From the NCBI GenBank assembly GCA_963576565.1, contig OY755039.1:139313369-139377368 (forward strand): a stretch of DNA of 64,000 nt. The letters run 5' to 3'. The notes below the pieces were generated by a model. That model did no database searches. It was not told where the DNA came from and worked only from the letters and a program-made list of their open reading frames with translations. Both the position numbers and the translations under genes were made by a program. The DNA is from Aspidapion aeneum. Taxonomy: Eukaryota > Arthropoda > Insecta > Coleoptera > Brentidae. Shown piece after piece: positions 10,554 through 22,245 of the stretch. Every line of letters begins with the position of its first letter. The first letter of the stretch is position 1.

Positions 10554-11380
10554 AAAAGGGTAAAGTTAAAGTCAACCACGGACACCGATGTTTCGGAAAT
10601 AATTACAAAAAAATATATATTTTTTTTTATACTGGGACTTTCAATCCAATAAGGATCAATCGCCCATTTTCGCAAAGTTAGAGCAAGGTTAAAGCATTGT
10701 TAAACAATCACAAACATCCAAGTTTCTAGCCAGGAATCGAACCCGGACCGCCGGTGAGTGAAGCAAATATTGCTACAACTGCACTACGACGACGTTGAAC
10801 TATAGTAATTTTTGTAAAAATTGGTTTTTAATTATGCACAAATCAAATGAAACTTCTTTTCCTCACATACGTGGACAGTTACAGTACATCACACAAGTCG
10901 TCGTTGATCTTACAAACTGACGTAACTCATTTATTGTAATTTTACAAAAGAGCAATTTCAAGTTTTAGGGAAAGTTTATATTGGATTTATATCACTAAAA
11001 ATGTTCTTGGATCTAATGATTTTTGTGCTCTTTAAAGGATTTTTATGAGTTACAACACTTTGTGAGATAAAGGAACGACACAAATAAGGTAGTATTATGG
11101 TCATCTCAAGAATGGATTTTTTTTGAGATACGTCAGTTTGTAAGATCAACGACGAAGTGTGATTTACCTTGAATTTTTTAGAATCGGTTTCTCAATAGAG
11201 GGTTTGCCCTGACCCGTGGGTTATCTTTGATAGCTGTCTTTTTTTAGCAAGTTGTAAATATGTCAGTCATCTCTTTTTTTAACCACGGTCAGTTTGATTT
11301 ACTGTAATGAGGCAAGCCACGCTGAGAATGGAAATGCCTTTTTCCGAAACACCGGTGTCCGTGGTTGACTTTACCTCTTT
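10554..11380. mobile_element. TIR element of unknown superfamily containing a tRNA-like segment
   Basis: The ends are inverted: the left arm contains gtcaaccacggacaccgatg and tttcgg (10571-10597), and the right arm ttccgaaacaccggtgtccg followed by tggttgactttacc (11342-11375). They match nearly perfectly apart from a small insertion in the left arm. A second inner pair, gtcgtcgttgatcttacaaa (10897-10916) and its inverse at 11129-11150, suggests a foldback nested inside. No transposase is present. Confidence 0.65.
10721..10795 (-). ncRNA. tRNA-like (SINE head or tRNA relic) with A and B boxes
   Basis: On the minus strand, TAGTGCAGTTG (10776-10786) resembles the RNA polymerase III A box (TRGYNNARNNG). 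GGTTCGATTCC (10733-10743) matches the B box consensus GGTTCGANTCC exactly, about 33 nt downstream. Spacing and the paired ccggg/cctgg context fit a tRNA-derived sequence. I could not fold a convincing full cloverleaf by eye, so a SINE head or decayed tRNA is more likely than a working tRNA gene. Confidence 0.5.
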
Positions 11381-11389
11381 AATGTATAT

Positions 11390-12344
11390 TTACGAAAAAA
11401 AGTTATTCTTCATAAAAAGTTCTGCATGGTCCAAAACCTAAAATGCAACCATCAGATGTTAAATTTTTTCAGTCATATTACGAGGTTTGTCAAAAAATGT
11501 GATTTTTGCTCCAGAGTAAAGTACCTTTCTTTTTGACAATATCGAAAATTGTTATAAAGAAAAGATGTTTAGAATTAAAAATAGCTTTCAAATATTCAAC
11601 ATTGTTTATTTACATTAAAAAAATATTTTTTTCTTCATTTTCTCTGCGATTAAGTTTGCACATTAATGCATTGCATTTATTAATTATAAATTTGATTAAA
11701 CAATTATAAATAAACTTTTAAAAACAATTATCTCTTAATATTTATCGAACACTGATAACCTTTAAGTTGCTTAATCACTAGTTTGTAACAAACAAATACG
11801 TCTGTCAAACATAAAACTGTACAATACTCTAAAAATTTTGAAAAACACTGTTAGTCTGCCTAAAAAAGTGTTTATACCGTGGCACTTTTTGAAATACGAT
11901 TGTTGACGTTTCTTCGAATTTTCGATATTTAGACAGTTCGCAAAGCCTACTTTAATTATCAGTTTTAAAAATGCCAGTGCATCCTAGATTAATTATGCAT
12001 TAATGTGCAAAGTTAAATTTCCAACGTAATCGCAGAGAAAATGTAGAAAAAAATATTTTTTTAATGTAAATAAACAATGTTCAATATTTGAAAGCTATTT
12101 TTAATTCTAAACATCTTTTCTTTATAACAATTTTCGATATTGTCAAAAAGAAAGGTACTTTACTATGGAGCAAAAATCACATTTTTTGACAAACCTCGTA
12201 ATATGACTGAAAAAATTTAACATCTGATGGTTGCATTTTAGGTTTTGGACCATGCAGAACTTTTTATGAAGAATAACTTTTTTTCGTAAAGCTAATAAAA
12301 AAAAAGTTTCCCATATGCCGCCAACTTACGTGGACACACTGTAT
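11390..12344. mobile_element. Foldback element with ~285-bp near-perfect inverted arms
   Basis: The left arm (11390-11671) and right arm (11996-12290) are near-identical inverted copies. For example, tctgcatggtccaaaaccta at 11421-11440 returns inverted near 12240-12260. The spacer is about 324 bp. The right side continues to a TA-type terminus, cttacgtggacacactgtat (12325-12344); the matching left terminus is missing, apparently cut by the neighbouring TIR element. Transcription across both arms would give a long hairpin RNA. Confidence 0.8.
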
Positions 12345-12389
12345 ATATTTTTTTTTTGTCAGTTAATTTTTATTTTAATAAAATTAGTT

Positions 12390-12785
12390 TAGTCGTAATG
12401 AATTTATAAGGAAATAAATGCAGACATGATTGGCAAGGCAATCGTATAATATTCAAAACAATGGTTAAAACAAAAATATTTTTTTTAGAACCACTAAACC
12501 GATTTGGCTGATTCGTACCTTTGTGCGTGGCAAGAATGCTGCTTTTCTACTGATTTAAAATAATAGTTAAAACATGTTCGCAAGACAAGAATAAACGAGC
12601 ATCTTTAAAGGGTACAATTTAAAATAGTCCGCCATCTTGGATTTGAAAATGGCGGACAAAAAATATATATTTAGTCAACGCTCTGATTAATTCTCTGCCA
12701 AGTGCAGTTTGTCCCATTAAAATCAATGGTATAGTTCAAAAGTTCAAATGAAAAAATATTGACCGGTTTTTTTGGCCCACCCGGT
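12390..12785. mobile_element. Half copy of the 4351-5260 mariner-like element
   Basis: The segment shares aatgcagacatgattggcaa, the agaaccactaaaccgattt block, tgttcgcaagacaagaataa and the terminal ggcccacccgg with the right half of the element at 4351-5260. The left half is absent. The 330 bp after it (12786-13120) hold nothing I recognise. Confidence 0.7.
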
Positions 12786-13119
12786 TTTCCTTCAAAACCC
12801 CTCCCCATTGGATCGCTGAAGCTACGCCACTGGCTTCTATAGTCTCTATTAATTGACGGTTCGCCTAATGAAGATGTCTTTCTTCGAATTTAAATGTCTT
12901 CATATGAATTTTTAATTAAAATTAGCACCAAGTTTGTATAAAATGAATATAGGTACACACAACCTCAGGGTATATATTTAAAGTTAGCGCCTTTTTTGAA
13001 CTCTTCATAAATATTTCATGAAGTTTATCGACTTCCTCACTTGTGCGTGCAGGAATTTAGATTCATTTTTACCTTCTTGGTTTTAAAGAAGACAAAAATA
13101 CAAAAACTTCAAAGAAATT

Positions 13120-13225
13120 GAAGAACTTACGGCTACGCTGGCGCGTCGTTCGGGCAAATGCCGATACGTGCGGTAAAGTATCACTTTCCGCACTTGTTAG
13201 GTAATTAACTATTACAACCGTGTAA
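13120..13225 (+). repeat. Fragment matching the Crypton's right flank
   Basis: The segment contains gcgtcgttcggg, then gtgcggtaaagtatcacttt and ccgcacttgttagg. These match the 47500-47565 sequence just downstream of the Crypton gene in the same order. It is probably the leftover end of another copy of that element. Confidence 0.6.
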
Positions 13226-13399
13226 AAATTTAGAAAATATATCTATCTAGATGAGATAGAGTTTTTGAGATATTTGCCTCCAAATTTCCAAAATCATATT
13301 TTCCGCCTCTCCAACTCTGAAGTACCTAGACTACTAGACAACAAACAGTATTTTTAATTCGTTTTCTATTTCTTTTTATTATCTGTGGTTAACAACAAG

Positions 13400-14380
13400 C
13401 GATTAATTGGGTGAATTTTTTAGCGTAAATAATTACAAGCCGGCAGCGCGGGACAAGGTTTCAATTGCACCTGTTTCTCGAGCGGGGGCGGGAGGAATGT
13501 GTGTTTTAGTTGAAGTCGGCCATTATCATCGTGCGGAAACGTCCGTTGCCCTTTCTACACGTTGCCGGTTCTATCCTCAGGTAAGACGTATGAGTTTGTT
13601 TTGATTTGGAGTATGTCAATAGTAAAAAGCATTGCCGGTCGCATGTCATTGTTTTTGTTATCGTTTGTTTATAAAATAGAAATAAATACCGTCGATTACA
13701 TAATTAACTGTGCAAATTTAAATACGTTGACATATGAACTTCGATTAAAAATAAAATCTTTAGGGCCACATAGACCGGACCTAAAAATCCTAAAAATTAA
13801 CCAAAATTTTAGTGCAAGGAATAAAAAAAATTCTGAAAACTGGTTGTGCGGTTGTGAAAAACGAAATGCTTTTTTTTGCTTTATTTGTCTGATTATGAAC
13901 AATCCACGAAGTGATCCTGCGTGGGTGGCAAAAGGAATGTGTGATACCTATCAAGCACTTTAGTGAAAAGCTAAAGACAGAAAATAAGTGCAACTTATTT
14001 AAATAACCACATAGAATTTTCTATCCTAGGCAAGACTGATATTAGGTGCCAATTGAATACTGCCTATAGGCAAAACATTACCGAACATAATGAAAATGTG
14101 GCAAAAAATAGAGATATACTTAGTAGGGTAATAGACTGTTTAAAATTCTATGGGATTTTTGAGGTTGCTCTACGTGGCCATGATGAGTCTGAAACTGGTG
14201 CTAATCCAAGCACTTTGTATGCATGTAAAAGAAGGGCAAATAGACTTTATCTATAAACAAATAACCTAAAAACTACACTAAGTAGCTGCTTGTTTGTAAA
14301 ATGCCAAAATAAAAATGTTTTTCCATGCAATATAAATTTCTGCCCCCCCCCCCAATTTATAACGTCACAAGCCGCCACTG
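13400..14380 (+). pseudogene. hAT (ZMYM1-like) transposase relic, copy 2, with element 3' end
   Basis: Coding similarity starts at 13676, where the ATG of copy 1 is ATA. The frame reads EINTVDYIINCANLNTLTYE, then GPHRPD, then the TTF zinc-finger motif WLCGCEKRNAFFCFICL (about 13842-13892) and a downstream W/G/D-type segment to 13962. After frameshifts the family match resumes at 14053 with NTAYRQNITEHNENVAKNR, then ILSRVIDCLKFYGIFEVALR and GHDES, the region leading into the hAT catalytic core. The core and C-terminus are missing. The element's 3' TIR, gtcacaagccgccactg, ends at 14380 after a poly-C run; no matching 5' end was found. In intact proteins this region binds element ends. Confidence 0.82.
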
Positions 14381-14846
14381 CTTAAAAGTAGATTTTTAGA
14401 AAAATTGGGTAATTTTATTGGGTTTAAAGTTTGAAACAAAATCAAGGACCACAAAAATCAGCAGGTGGTCCACAGCATATGGTATTCGCTAACATAATAC
14501 CTAAGCGAGAATACCAGCAGGCCGCACCAATTTAGGAGGCAGATGGGTTATAATTATCATGGTAGGCTGTAGATTACCTTTTAAAACAACAAAATTACAT
14601 AATAACAGGGGATTTTACAAGGTTAATTTTTTTGTGGTTTGAAACATCGCATCGTTAGAAAAATACAAAATAGAAATATGTTGTTAATTTAATTTATTTG
14701 TTTAAAAACAGATTTAAAAGGAATTTCCGTATTTTTATGATCATAATAATTTTTAGATAATTCAAGCATATTTTTTGCATAAATTAATAACCTTTTGGTA
14801 TAGGTAAGAAGCATTAACGTATTTAATACGTTAATGGTAATGGATC
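14381..14846. other. Unrecognised AT-rich stretch
   Basis: No coding motif, inverted repeat or known family is visible. Confidence 0.4.
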
Positions 14847-15408
14847 GTTCATACTCGTCTTTTGTCTTGGTTTAGTCATATGTCTTGTCATAAGAAAGTT
14901 AAAACCACTGTTTCTTATGGGAGTGTTCATACAATGCTTTTGCTTTTGTTTTTGATTAGTCTTTGTCTTAAGAGTTGCCAACTTTCAATCCTTAGGACAA
15001 CGACTAAGACGAGTGACAGACATCAGCTGATATTTGTTGTTTTTTTTACAGGGCGTCCGAAGAGCGCAAGCGCGCGGCCGAAATTTTGAATTTACCGCCA
15101 TTAATCATGTTTTTAACAGAAAATCTCAACATAACCTCATAATTTTATTTGTTTGTTTTTTCTTTTTCGCTTTTGTTCTTTCGTGTCTGTGTTTCGTGCA
15201 CAGATTAGGTTAAATAAGATTGTTTTGTGTAGAAAATGACTTTTGAAGAGGGCCTTTTTATTGAAATTGAATTTTTTTTTCAGTGGTTTATGACTAAGAC
15301 TAATCAAAAACAAAACACGAGTATGAACAGCCGATTTTGTTTAAGACAGCTAACATTAATCAAAGGACAAAGACTAATCAAAAACAAAAGACTAAGACGA
15401 GTATGAAC
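14847..15408. mobile_element. ~560-bp MITE with multiple inverted end motifs
   Basis: The terminal repeats are gttcatactcgtctt (14847-14861) and its inverse aagacgagtatgaac (15394-15408). Inner motifs such as gtttttgattagtctttgtc (14949-14968) recur inverted twice near the right side (15294-15315 and 15366-15390), so the right arm appears partly duplicated. No clear target duplication and no coding sequence. Confidence 0.7.
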
Positions 15409-15437
15409 AATACTTAAGAAGATATTTATAGGTGCTT

Positions 15438-15593
15438 CATGGGTGCAGCCAGGGGGGACTTCGGAGCCCTCCCCTCAAGCATTTCCTAGATATTTTCTAC
15501 ATATTTCTAGAATAAAGTAAATAAAATAGCATAAAATAAGACATCAAGGGGTCTCGCTTCCTCCCCCAAGACATATTCCTATGTGCGCTACTG
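15438..15593. mobile_element. Small hAT-like MITE of the CATGGGYGCA family
   Basis: The left end catgggtgcagccagg and the right end cctatgtgcgctactg resemble the ends of the MITE at 50021-50213. The interior shares the ...cctcccc...tagatattttctacatat pattern. The flanks share tgctt. The following 240 bp have no feature. Confidence 0.6.
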
Positions 15594-15833
15594 TGCTTAC
15601 TTTGTCGTATCCTTGAAAAAACTCCTTTGCATAACATAGATATGTAGATTTAGTAATTTATTTGATACAATTGCATGTATTAATTTTTATATAAAAGCAC
15701 TTAATAACAAAAAACAAAACAGTAGGTAAAAAAAAACAGTAGGTAGGTATTGGAACAAAAAGCTATATAGGACACCGATTTATCCTATCTAAAAGAGAAT
15801 TAAAACAGTCTAAAAACGTAATATGTCAAGTGG

Positions 15834-16256
15834 CCGAGAAGAGCAAGCACACTGTAAAAAAATTGTCTTAGATCAAAGCAAATTGCTTTGAAGTAAAATA
15901 ATTTGTGCTTTCCTATTCACCGAGAAAATATTTTCTTGATTTAGCACAAAAATTATTTTAATTTGAAACAGAAATTGTTTTATAAATTGGATTTGAATTA
16001 ATCTAAGGCACCGTTTTCTCTGGAAGCAAATATTACTTATATGAAGACAATTTGCTTTGTTACAAAATGGAGTATACTGAAACAAAACAATTAAAGAAGA
16101 AAAATAAAGTCTCATTTCAAGATTAAAGGCTGCGTTGAACTAAAAAGAAATATTTTCATTAAAAACAAATTGTTTTATGGTAAAACAATTTATTCAAGAA
16201 AAGAACGTGTTTTCATTGTAGACAAAATTTTTTACCGAGCACCTTGCTTTTCTCGG
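15834..16256. mobile_element. 423-bp MITE with ccgagaa termini
   Basis: The ends ccgagaagagcaagcac (15834-15850) and gcaccttgcttttctcgg (16239-16256) are inverted. The interior carries repeated attgctttg/attgtttta words in both orientations. aagtgg-type sequence on both sides may be an imperfect target duplication. Confidence 0.65.
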
Positions 16257-17550
16257 AAAGTGGTGTAAAAGTGAGACACCCAAAATCTCGTTGAAAAATG
16301 AGACACTTAAATAAAATACTCTGCCAATCTATGGGCACCTAAGCTCACACTAGGTACTATAGTTATAGTGTGAGCTAACATAATCAAAAACTGAAATATA
16401 TTTTATTCAACTCCAGACTCAATTACCTTTCGTTTGATACCACACAAGCCATGTTTTGACTTAAACTCAAATTTTTTAAATCTACACCCACCCTTTTAAA
16501 AAAAAACTAAAATGTATTTTGTTTAACTCCAGACTCAATTACCTTTCGTTTGATATCACACACGCCATATTTTCACTTAAACTCTAATTTTTGACATCTA
16601 CCCCGACCCTTTTTTGAAAAATAAACTAAAATTAATTTTTTTAACTCCAGACTTAATTATCTTTCGTTTGATATCACACACGCCATATTTTCACATAAAC
16701 TCTAATTTTTGGAATCTACCCCCACCCTTTTATTTGGCTTGCGTTCGGTGGATTTTGCTCATTTTTAAATGGAACCATCACGGCCCAAGACCCAACTTAG
16801 GTACCAAATTTCATTAAAATCGGACAAGCGGTTTTTGAGTTATGCGGGTTGGTCGTTACAGACAGACAGACATACAGACAGACAGACAGACAGACAGCAA
16901 AACAAAAAAGTTTCAAAATCATCTGAAACGCAAAGATATATAAAAAATTTTGAAATCGGAGCAACTTTTTTTTTCTCGAAAAAATTAGGATCACCATAGC
17001 TCACACTACTTAGTAGTAGTGTGAGCTAAAATACTAATAATTGAGTCCGATAGATTTTGTGTTATAAACTGATAGCAATAGTTGTAAGGACCTCATACCT
17101 ACAATTTATTTTATTTTTTTATAAAAAAATAGGTATATTTGTGATATAAAACTCTTAAAAACGTTAGCGAAACTTTTGTCGTGTGAGTTCGTAGATAGGT
17201 TTTCCTATTAATAAATATTTTTGCACTTATTTGTTGTATTTCAGTAAAAAACTAAAAAAGAAAACTTATGTCTCAATTTTACTCTGAATTTCTTATTTTT
17301 GGTTTAGACGGTGCGGCGATCTGACTGTTTTTACGTGAATTTTATCACTGTCTCATATTTCACCTGACCTGTCTCATATTTGAACTTTTTCAAGGTAAAA
17401 TATGAGACACAGTTTTAATTTTCTCATATTATAGATCTAATTTCTATGTTTTTACGTTTTCAATATTTTTCTGATTATGGCAAATATTCAAAAAAAAATT
17501 CGATTCCTACAGAAAAGTCTAAAAAGTGTCTCATTTTTACACCCTTTCTC
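16256..17550. mobile_element. TIR element interrupted by a GTCT-core element
   Basis: The left end aaagtggtgtaaaagtgaga (16257-16276) and the right end tctcatttttacaccctttc (17530-17549) are inverted. Inside, gagacac and gtctcat words recur (near 16300, 17345 and 17405). The reversed hairpin-ended element E3 sits in the middle. The element starts exactly where the preceding MITE ends. Confidence 0.6.
16313..17027 (-). mobile_element. GTCT-core hairpin-ended element E3
   Basis: A reversed copy: the tail ctctgccaatctatgggcac and right-end hairpin (16342-16376) come first, then tandem modules with tttcgtttgatatcacacac, the gttatgcgggttggtcgtta core, a short (CAGA)n tract (16859-16898) and the left hairpin ending gtgtgagct at 17027. 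The microsatellite is much shorter than in E2. Confidence 0.8.
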
Positions 17551-17592
17551 TAGTTCTTGCTAAGCTAAAGTCCGATTGACGATTTGGATTTT

Positions 17593-18574
17593 ACCCAAAT
17601 AGCACAAAAATCACATCAACGTTAAATTAACGTGAACAAAAATAACAAAGTTAATTATTACTACACAACAACCTCATACTATGTAATATTTATTTTGTTA
17701 AATCCACATGATAAAGAAAATTTAAAAACAAGGATAAATTAAGCTATAAAAATGTACTTTTTGCTGAAATTTCAGGTGCTGTATATATAACGTCTCTTTT
17801 ACCCTCGTTATTTTCATGTGCAAAATTCACACTTGAAAAGTCCTCCACAACGTTCTAAAACGCCACTAGATTAAGACTTCTCAAACCTACTAACTTTCTG
17901 CGTCTTTTTTGTCAGTTTTTTTAACAACATTTTTTTAACTTAAAAGTGACGCAAAAGGAAGTTATAAAAGTTCACTAGTTTAAGACTAAAATACTTAAAG
18001 ACAATTTTAAAGATGGCGCTCAAGACAAGACAAAATATATACATTATGTTTTTTTTAAAAGCTAAACAAGATTTTTTAACAGCAAACACTTTCACAGAAT
18101 ATTAATGTGTCTTTATCAGGTTAATAACTGACGCGTCGTGATCGTGAAGGATCAGGGATCAGTTTCTTAACAGGTTTTTGGAGTTTAGAGGCCAAAGTAC
18201 TCCCAGATAAATTTCGTCAAAGTGAAAAATGCCGATAATAGGTGGCGCTGCTGCTAGTAAAATCTCAAAAATATTCAGTAAAAAAGCCATAAAAGTCGCG
18301 TTTTAAAATTGGTGTAGAAAAGGCGTGAATCTAATGTGATTTTGCCGTTGACAAAAATCACTTGAAAATAACGTAAAATATTGCTGTTTTAATTTGATAA
18401 TTGCGTTATTACAACGCAGTTTTTAGCAACGTTATTTTTTATAACATTAATGAATGACTTATTAAGCTTGTTTTCATATATGAAATAAACGTTTTTTTTC
18501 TAGCAGCTTTTAAAATCAACGTTTTTTTTTCTCACGCGTTTTTTACGTTAAATACGTGATTGTGCTATGTGGGT
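17593..18574. mobile_element. TIR element with acccanatagcacaa ends, copy 1
   Basis: The left end is acccaaatagcacaaaaatc and the right end cgtgattgtgctatgtgggt (18555-18574). The interior near both ends repeats acgttaa words. A related element lies at 20725-21991. No transposase is seen. Confidence 0.6.
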
Positions 18575-18659
18575 ATTTATAGGGGAAGATATATTTTAAC
18601 TCAGTTGTGCCCCCACCTTATTAAACGGACGAGTTTAATTTTTAGGCTTTTCCAAAATG

Positions 18660-19096
18660 TCAGTGTGTGAAATAAACGGATCCATTACGGATCTGATACC
18701 TTCCTAGCCCACTAATTAGCACACTCCAAGTCAACTTCACGCTATCTCAGCATTGAAAACAGTTTTTTGTAAATATCTCAGAAACAAAAGCCCCTACAAA
18801 GTTTTATGTTATAACACAAATTATTAAGAAAAATGAGTTGTACTATATTCCGGAAACCACATATTGATGGGACGATCCGTTAAAAAAGTTAGCATTTTCT
18901 CATATTTTTAACTGTCAAAAAACTGTCGTTAGCAATAATGGATTTTGACCAAAATCGAATCAGCTCTTTCGAGTATTGTACACTTTTTTACATGGAAATT
19001 TCATGAACATCGGTTCAGCGGTTTTGGAGCTATTGAGGGCCGGATAGACTCGAAAACAATACCTTCTCTGGTCATTGATGCGCGGGTTAGGGGTAA
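18660..19096 (+). mobile_element. Helitron-like repeat copy C
   Basis: The order of blocks matches copy A: ggatccattacggatctgat, ccttcctagcccac, gaaaacagttttttgtaaat, atcggttcagcggttttgga and the right end accttctctggtcattgatg. The microsatellite following the core is missing, and the segment between core and right end is shortened. Confidence 0.6.
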
Positions 19097-19611
19097 AAAC
19101 TATGCGCAGCTGTTAGTACAGGCTTCTTTTGGATTTTTTTTACATAATAAGGAGAACTAGCTATACTTACGTCATTTTCGTCAAATTGCATTTATTTCCA
19201 AGCCCAAAAGTTCTTTAAAGTTTTCTCAAAACGCGCGCACTTTTTTGTTTTTGAGCAGGATGTAGAAAAAAGTTTCGCACTACAGTAAAAAATCCAAAAT
19301 TTAATAAAAAATTTCGAAATTACGAAAATATAAATTTTTGGTCCCTAGTTTCAAAGTTATTACTATTTTTCAAAGATTTTCCGCTCAAAAAAAATATTTT
19401 TATTCAAGTTTTTTTCCCGGAAAGGCGCGCGCTTTTAAAGAACCGCGTTTACCCGTAGTTGGCGTCGGAATTTCATTCTTCAGGAGAGCCATGAGAGAGC
19501 CGATCCCCTCCATGGTTTAAGTGTTGTGTTTATGTTTTTTCACGCCACGTTGTCAAATGTTTTCTTTAAACAGCTTTCTAGCAGGAAGACTTACCTGCTC
19601 TCTTAAAGGAC
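19097..19611. other. Unrecognised stretch
   Basis: No family motif was identified. Short open frames at 18945-19160 and 19338-19520 are not supported by any recognisable domain. Confidence 0.4.
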
Positions 19612-20695
19612 GAAAATAAATAAATGGACCGATGACGGTTCTAATACCTTTCTAACAAGCCTATTCCCTAGTAACACCGGACGTCCCAGGGACGGACTTT
19701 TTAGGTCCCAACGTCCCCGTACCTAAAAAGTACGTTTTTAAAACTTTCAAAATGAAAAGTATAAAAAACGTCCACCTCGGACGTTTTTAAAACATACTTT
19801 TTACATCTATTTAGATCCACAATATTCGCGTATCTAAAATATACATTTCTAAAACGTCCCAAACAGGACGTTTTAAAAACATGCAAGTCTGGATGTTTTT
19901 AAAACATTCCAAAAATGACGTTTTATTAACATGCTGGTCAGGCGACGTTTTAAGAATATTATTTTTAGGTCTTTTAGGGTCCATCCCACAAACTTTTTTT
20001 TCGTTAGTTAGCTTAAAGCGGAAGGAACACTTAAGGCCAAGTAACGAAAAAAAAATCGGTGCGATGGGCTATTAGTACCCTAACTTTTCCATACTTAGAA
20101 ACGAGTTAGGCAGGACGTTTTTAAACCGTACTTTTTAGGTACCGTACGGCCCTGACTTTTGAGTACCTGAAAAGTACGTTTTAAAAATATACTTTTTAGA
20201 TCTCTTAGGGTCCTAAATTTGGCGTACCTATAAAGTACGTTTTTAAAACTTCACGAAAAGTACATTTTTAAAACGTCCCAAAAAGTACGTTTTTAAAACG
20301 TTTCGAAAAGTACGTTTTTAAAACGTCCTGCAAAGTTCGTTTTTAAAACGTCCCGCAAAGTACGTTTTTAAAACGTCCCGAAAAGCGCGTTGTTAAAATG
20401 TACTTAGATCCTTTAAATTTCTCTTACCAGCATCATTATCATTATATACAGAGGCTGATTAGAAAAACATAAATTTAAAACTTTTCTACCATACTCAGAT
20501 TGGAATGGACTCAAGTTTTAAGAGGGCTCAATATGTAAGGGCCCATACCAAGGAACCCAAGGCCCAGACTTTGTGTAAAGCTGCTGGAACATTTTTAAAA
20601 CGTCCCTGAAACGTTTTTAAAACGTGTTTATCGTGTTACGGACAGACCTACACACAAACACAGACAGACATCACGACGATATTGCTAAGCGCCAT
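19612..20695 (+). mobile_element. Helitron-like copy D, split by a CCCTAG element
   Basis: The left end of the family (aaataaatggaccgatgacg through taacaagcctatt) lies at 19612-19665. Its distal part (tatcgtgttacggacagacc through cacgacgatattgcta) lies at 20628-20688. The sequence between is the acgtttttaaaacgt-rich element. The central blocks of the Helitron-like repeat are lost. Confidence 0.5.
19666..20625. mobile_element. CCCTAG-ended element full of acgtttttaaaacgt palindromes, copy 1
   Basis: The left end is ccctagtaacaccggacgtc, the same terminus as at 44929 and, inverted, at 47593. The interior consists largely of the palindrome-like word acgtttttaaaacgt at irregular spacing, with at least ten occurrences at 20260-20400 and 20590-20620. 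It contains a patch near 20505-20530 (gattggaatggactcaagtt) shared with the inverse of 45340-45400. The right terminus is missing. No protein is encoded. Confidence 0.6.
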
Positions 20696-20724
20696 CTACC
20701 GATTCTTGCGAGAGTTTTATCAGT

Positions 20725-21991
20725 ACCCACTAAGCACAAAATCGTAAAAAACGTTAAATAAATGTTGAAAAAAATAATGTTTTTTTTTCTAACACAAATT
20801 TGTGTTTAAATAAAGTCAACTTTTGACATTAAAAAACATGTAGAAAATCCTAAAGAAAATTTTATGTAAAAGCATTACCAAAAATATATTTCTTAATAAC
20901 GTTAAGAAACCAGCATTAAAAAAACCATAATTTCACTAACATTAAAAATAATACCATCAATATATGGTTATTTTTATAATGTTTTTACTAGATCTATGTT
21001 TAATTTAAGATATATAATAAATGTTTTGTTTTTTAAACATTAAAAAAAATTATACTATAGTTCATACGAGTCGATAGCAGATACGCTTTGTGCAATTTTG
21101 GTTACAATATTTACCTTTTGTAGAAACAAACATGGTAAATTTAAAGCACAATTATTATTAATGATAGTGAATACATATCTGGATAGGAATATTACTCCAG
21201 TTGTGTGGGAAAGATGGTATAGTTAACGAGCAACAAATGTGTATGCATAACAACCTGAGGTAAGAAAGTAAACAAAAGAAAAAAAAATGGTTTTGTATGA
21301 AATATCGCATACCTAACATTATAGGTAATCAGACAGGGAATGGGACAATTCACTGCGAAGGATTAGCCGCCGGACCTTAAGCCGCGTATTCATTTGAGGC
21401 AGAATTCGCAAGCCTCGCAGTGGGACCAAACGAATGCTTCGTTTGCATTCATGCTAAATTGAATAGGCGCCTTGAAATTGTTTGCCTTGTATTCACTTGA
21501 GCATGAATTGTTTGGCCTCGTAGCGAGGCACTTACTGCAAAATTATTGTTTACATAGAATTTTAAATTTTATTTTCAGAAGCTACGTATCCGAATTTCCT
21601 TTACTGAGTGTGGAGTTCACGAAAACCTCAACAGACTGTTGCTGCCCTGCGTTTCCAAAATAGAAGAATTTTATTTACGTTATTTATATTACCTTATCTT
21701 TAGAGATATTTGGAAAAAATATATTTTTTCATTGGTAAAAAAACTTTTATTTTTCAATGTTAGAAAAATATTTATTTTCCTGTGTTAAAAATCAATATTT
21801 TTTTAACGTTCGAAAAACACTTTAAAAAAACGTTATAAAAACATAAGATTATTTTTCTAACGTCAGAAAACGGGTTATTAAGCTTCTTTTTCACTATGAA
21901 TATGACGTTAAAACTAACATCCAACCTAACGTTATGTTTTTAAATTATACATTATTTTGACATTATTAAAACGTTTCTGTGTTTAGTGGGT
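20725..21991. mobile_element. TIR element related to 17593-18574, copy 2
   Basis: The left end is acccactaagcacaaaatcg and the right end tttctgtgtttagtgggt (21974-21991). Inside both ends aacgtta/aacgttaa words recur (20750-20760, 21820-21925). The middle (21360-21560) carries shorter inverted words around gcctcg. No transposase is recognised. Confidence 0.55.
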
Positions 21992-21994
21992 ATT

Positions 21995-22245
21995 TACATA
22001 GGATTAGAGACAAAACCGTCTAATTAACTTCGCAAGAGTGTCACATTGACCAAGCAGTGTTCTGAGGAGTCCCATAAGGACGAAACAGTTAAGTGTCAAC
22101 ACTTATTAGGTGTCCATTAGATCTTGGACCCTCGTGAGGTTAAGCTTTCAAGCTACCCACGGAAAAATATGAGAGAAACAAAAACTTATTTTTACCCGAT
22201 TAGCCATGAAACTTGTTTGATTTTTTAAATTCAGGGGTACTAAAT
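21995..22245 (+). repeat. Solo fragment of the ~500-bp tandem repeat family
   Basis: From agagacaaaaccgtctaatt through gacgaaacagttaagtgtca to acccacggaaaaatatgaga the sequence follows the tandem unit at 48541-49760 closely, with a few substitutions. Confidence 0.8.
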
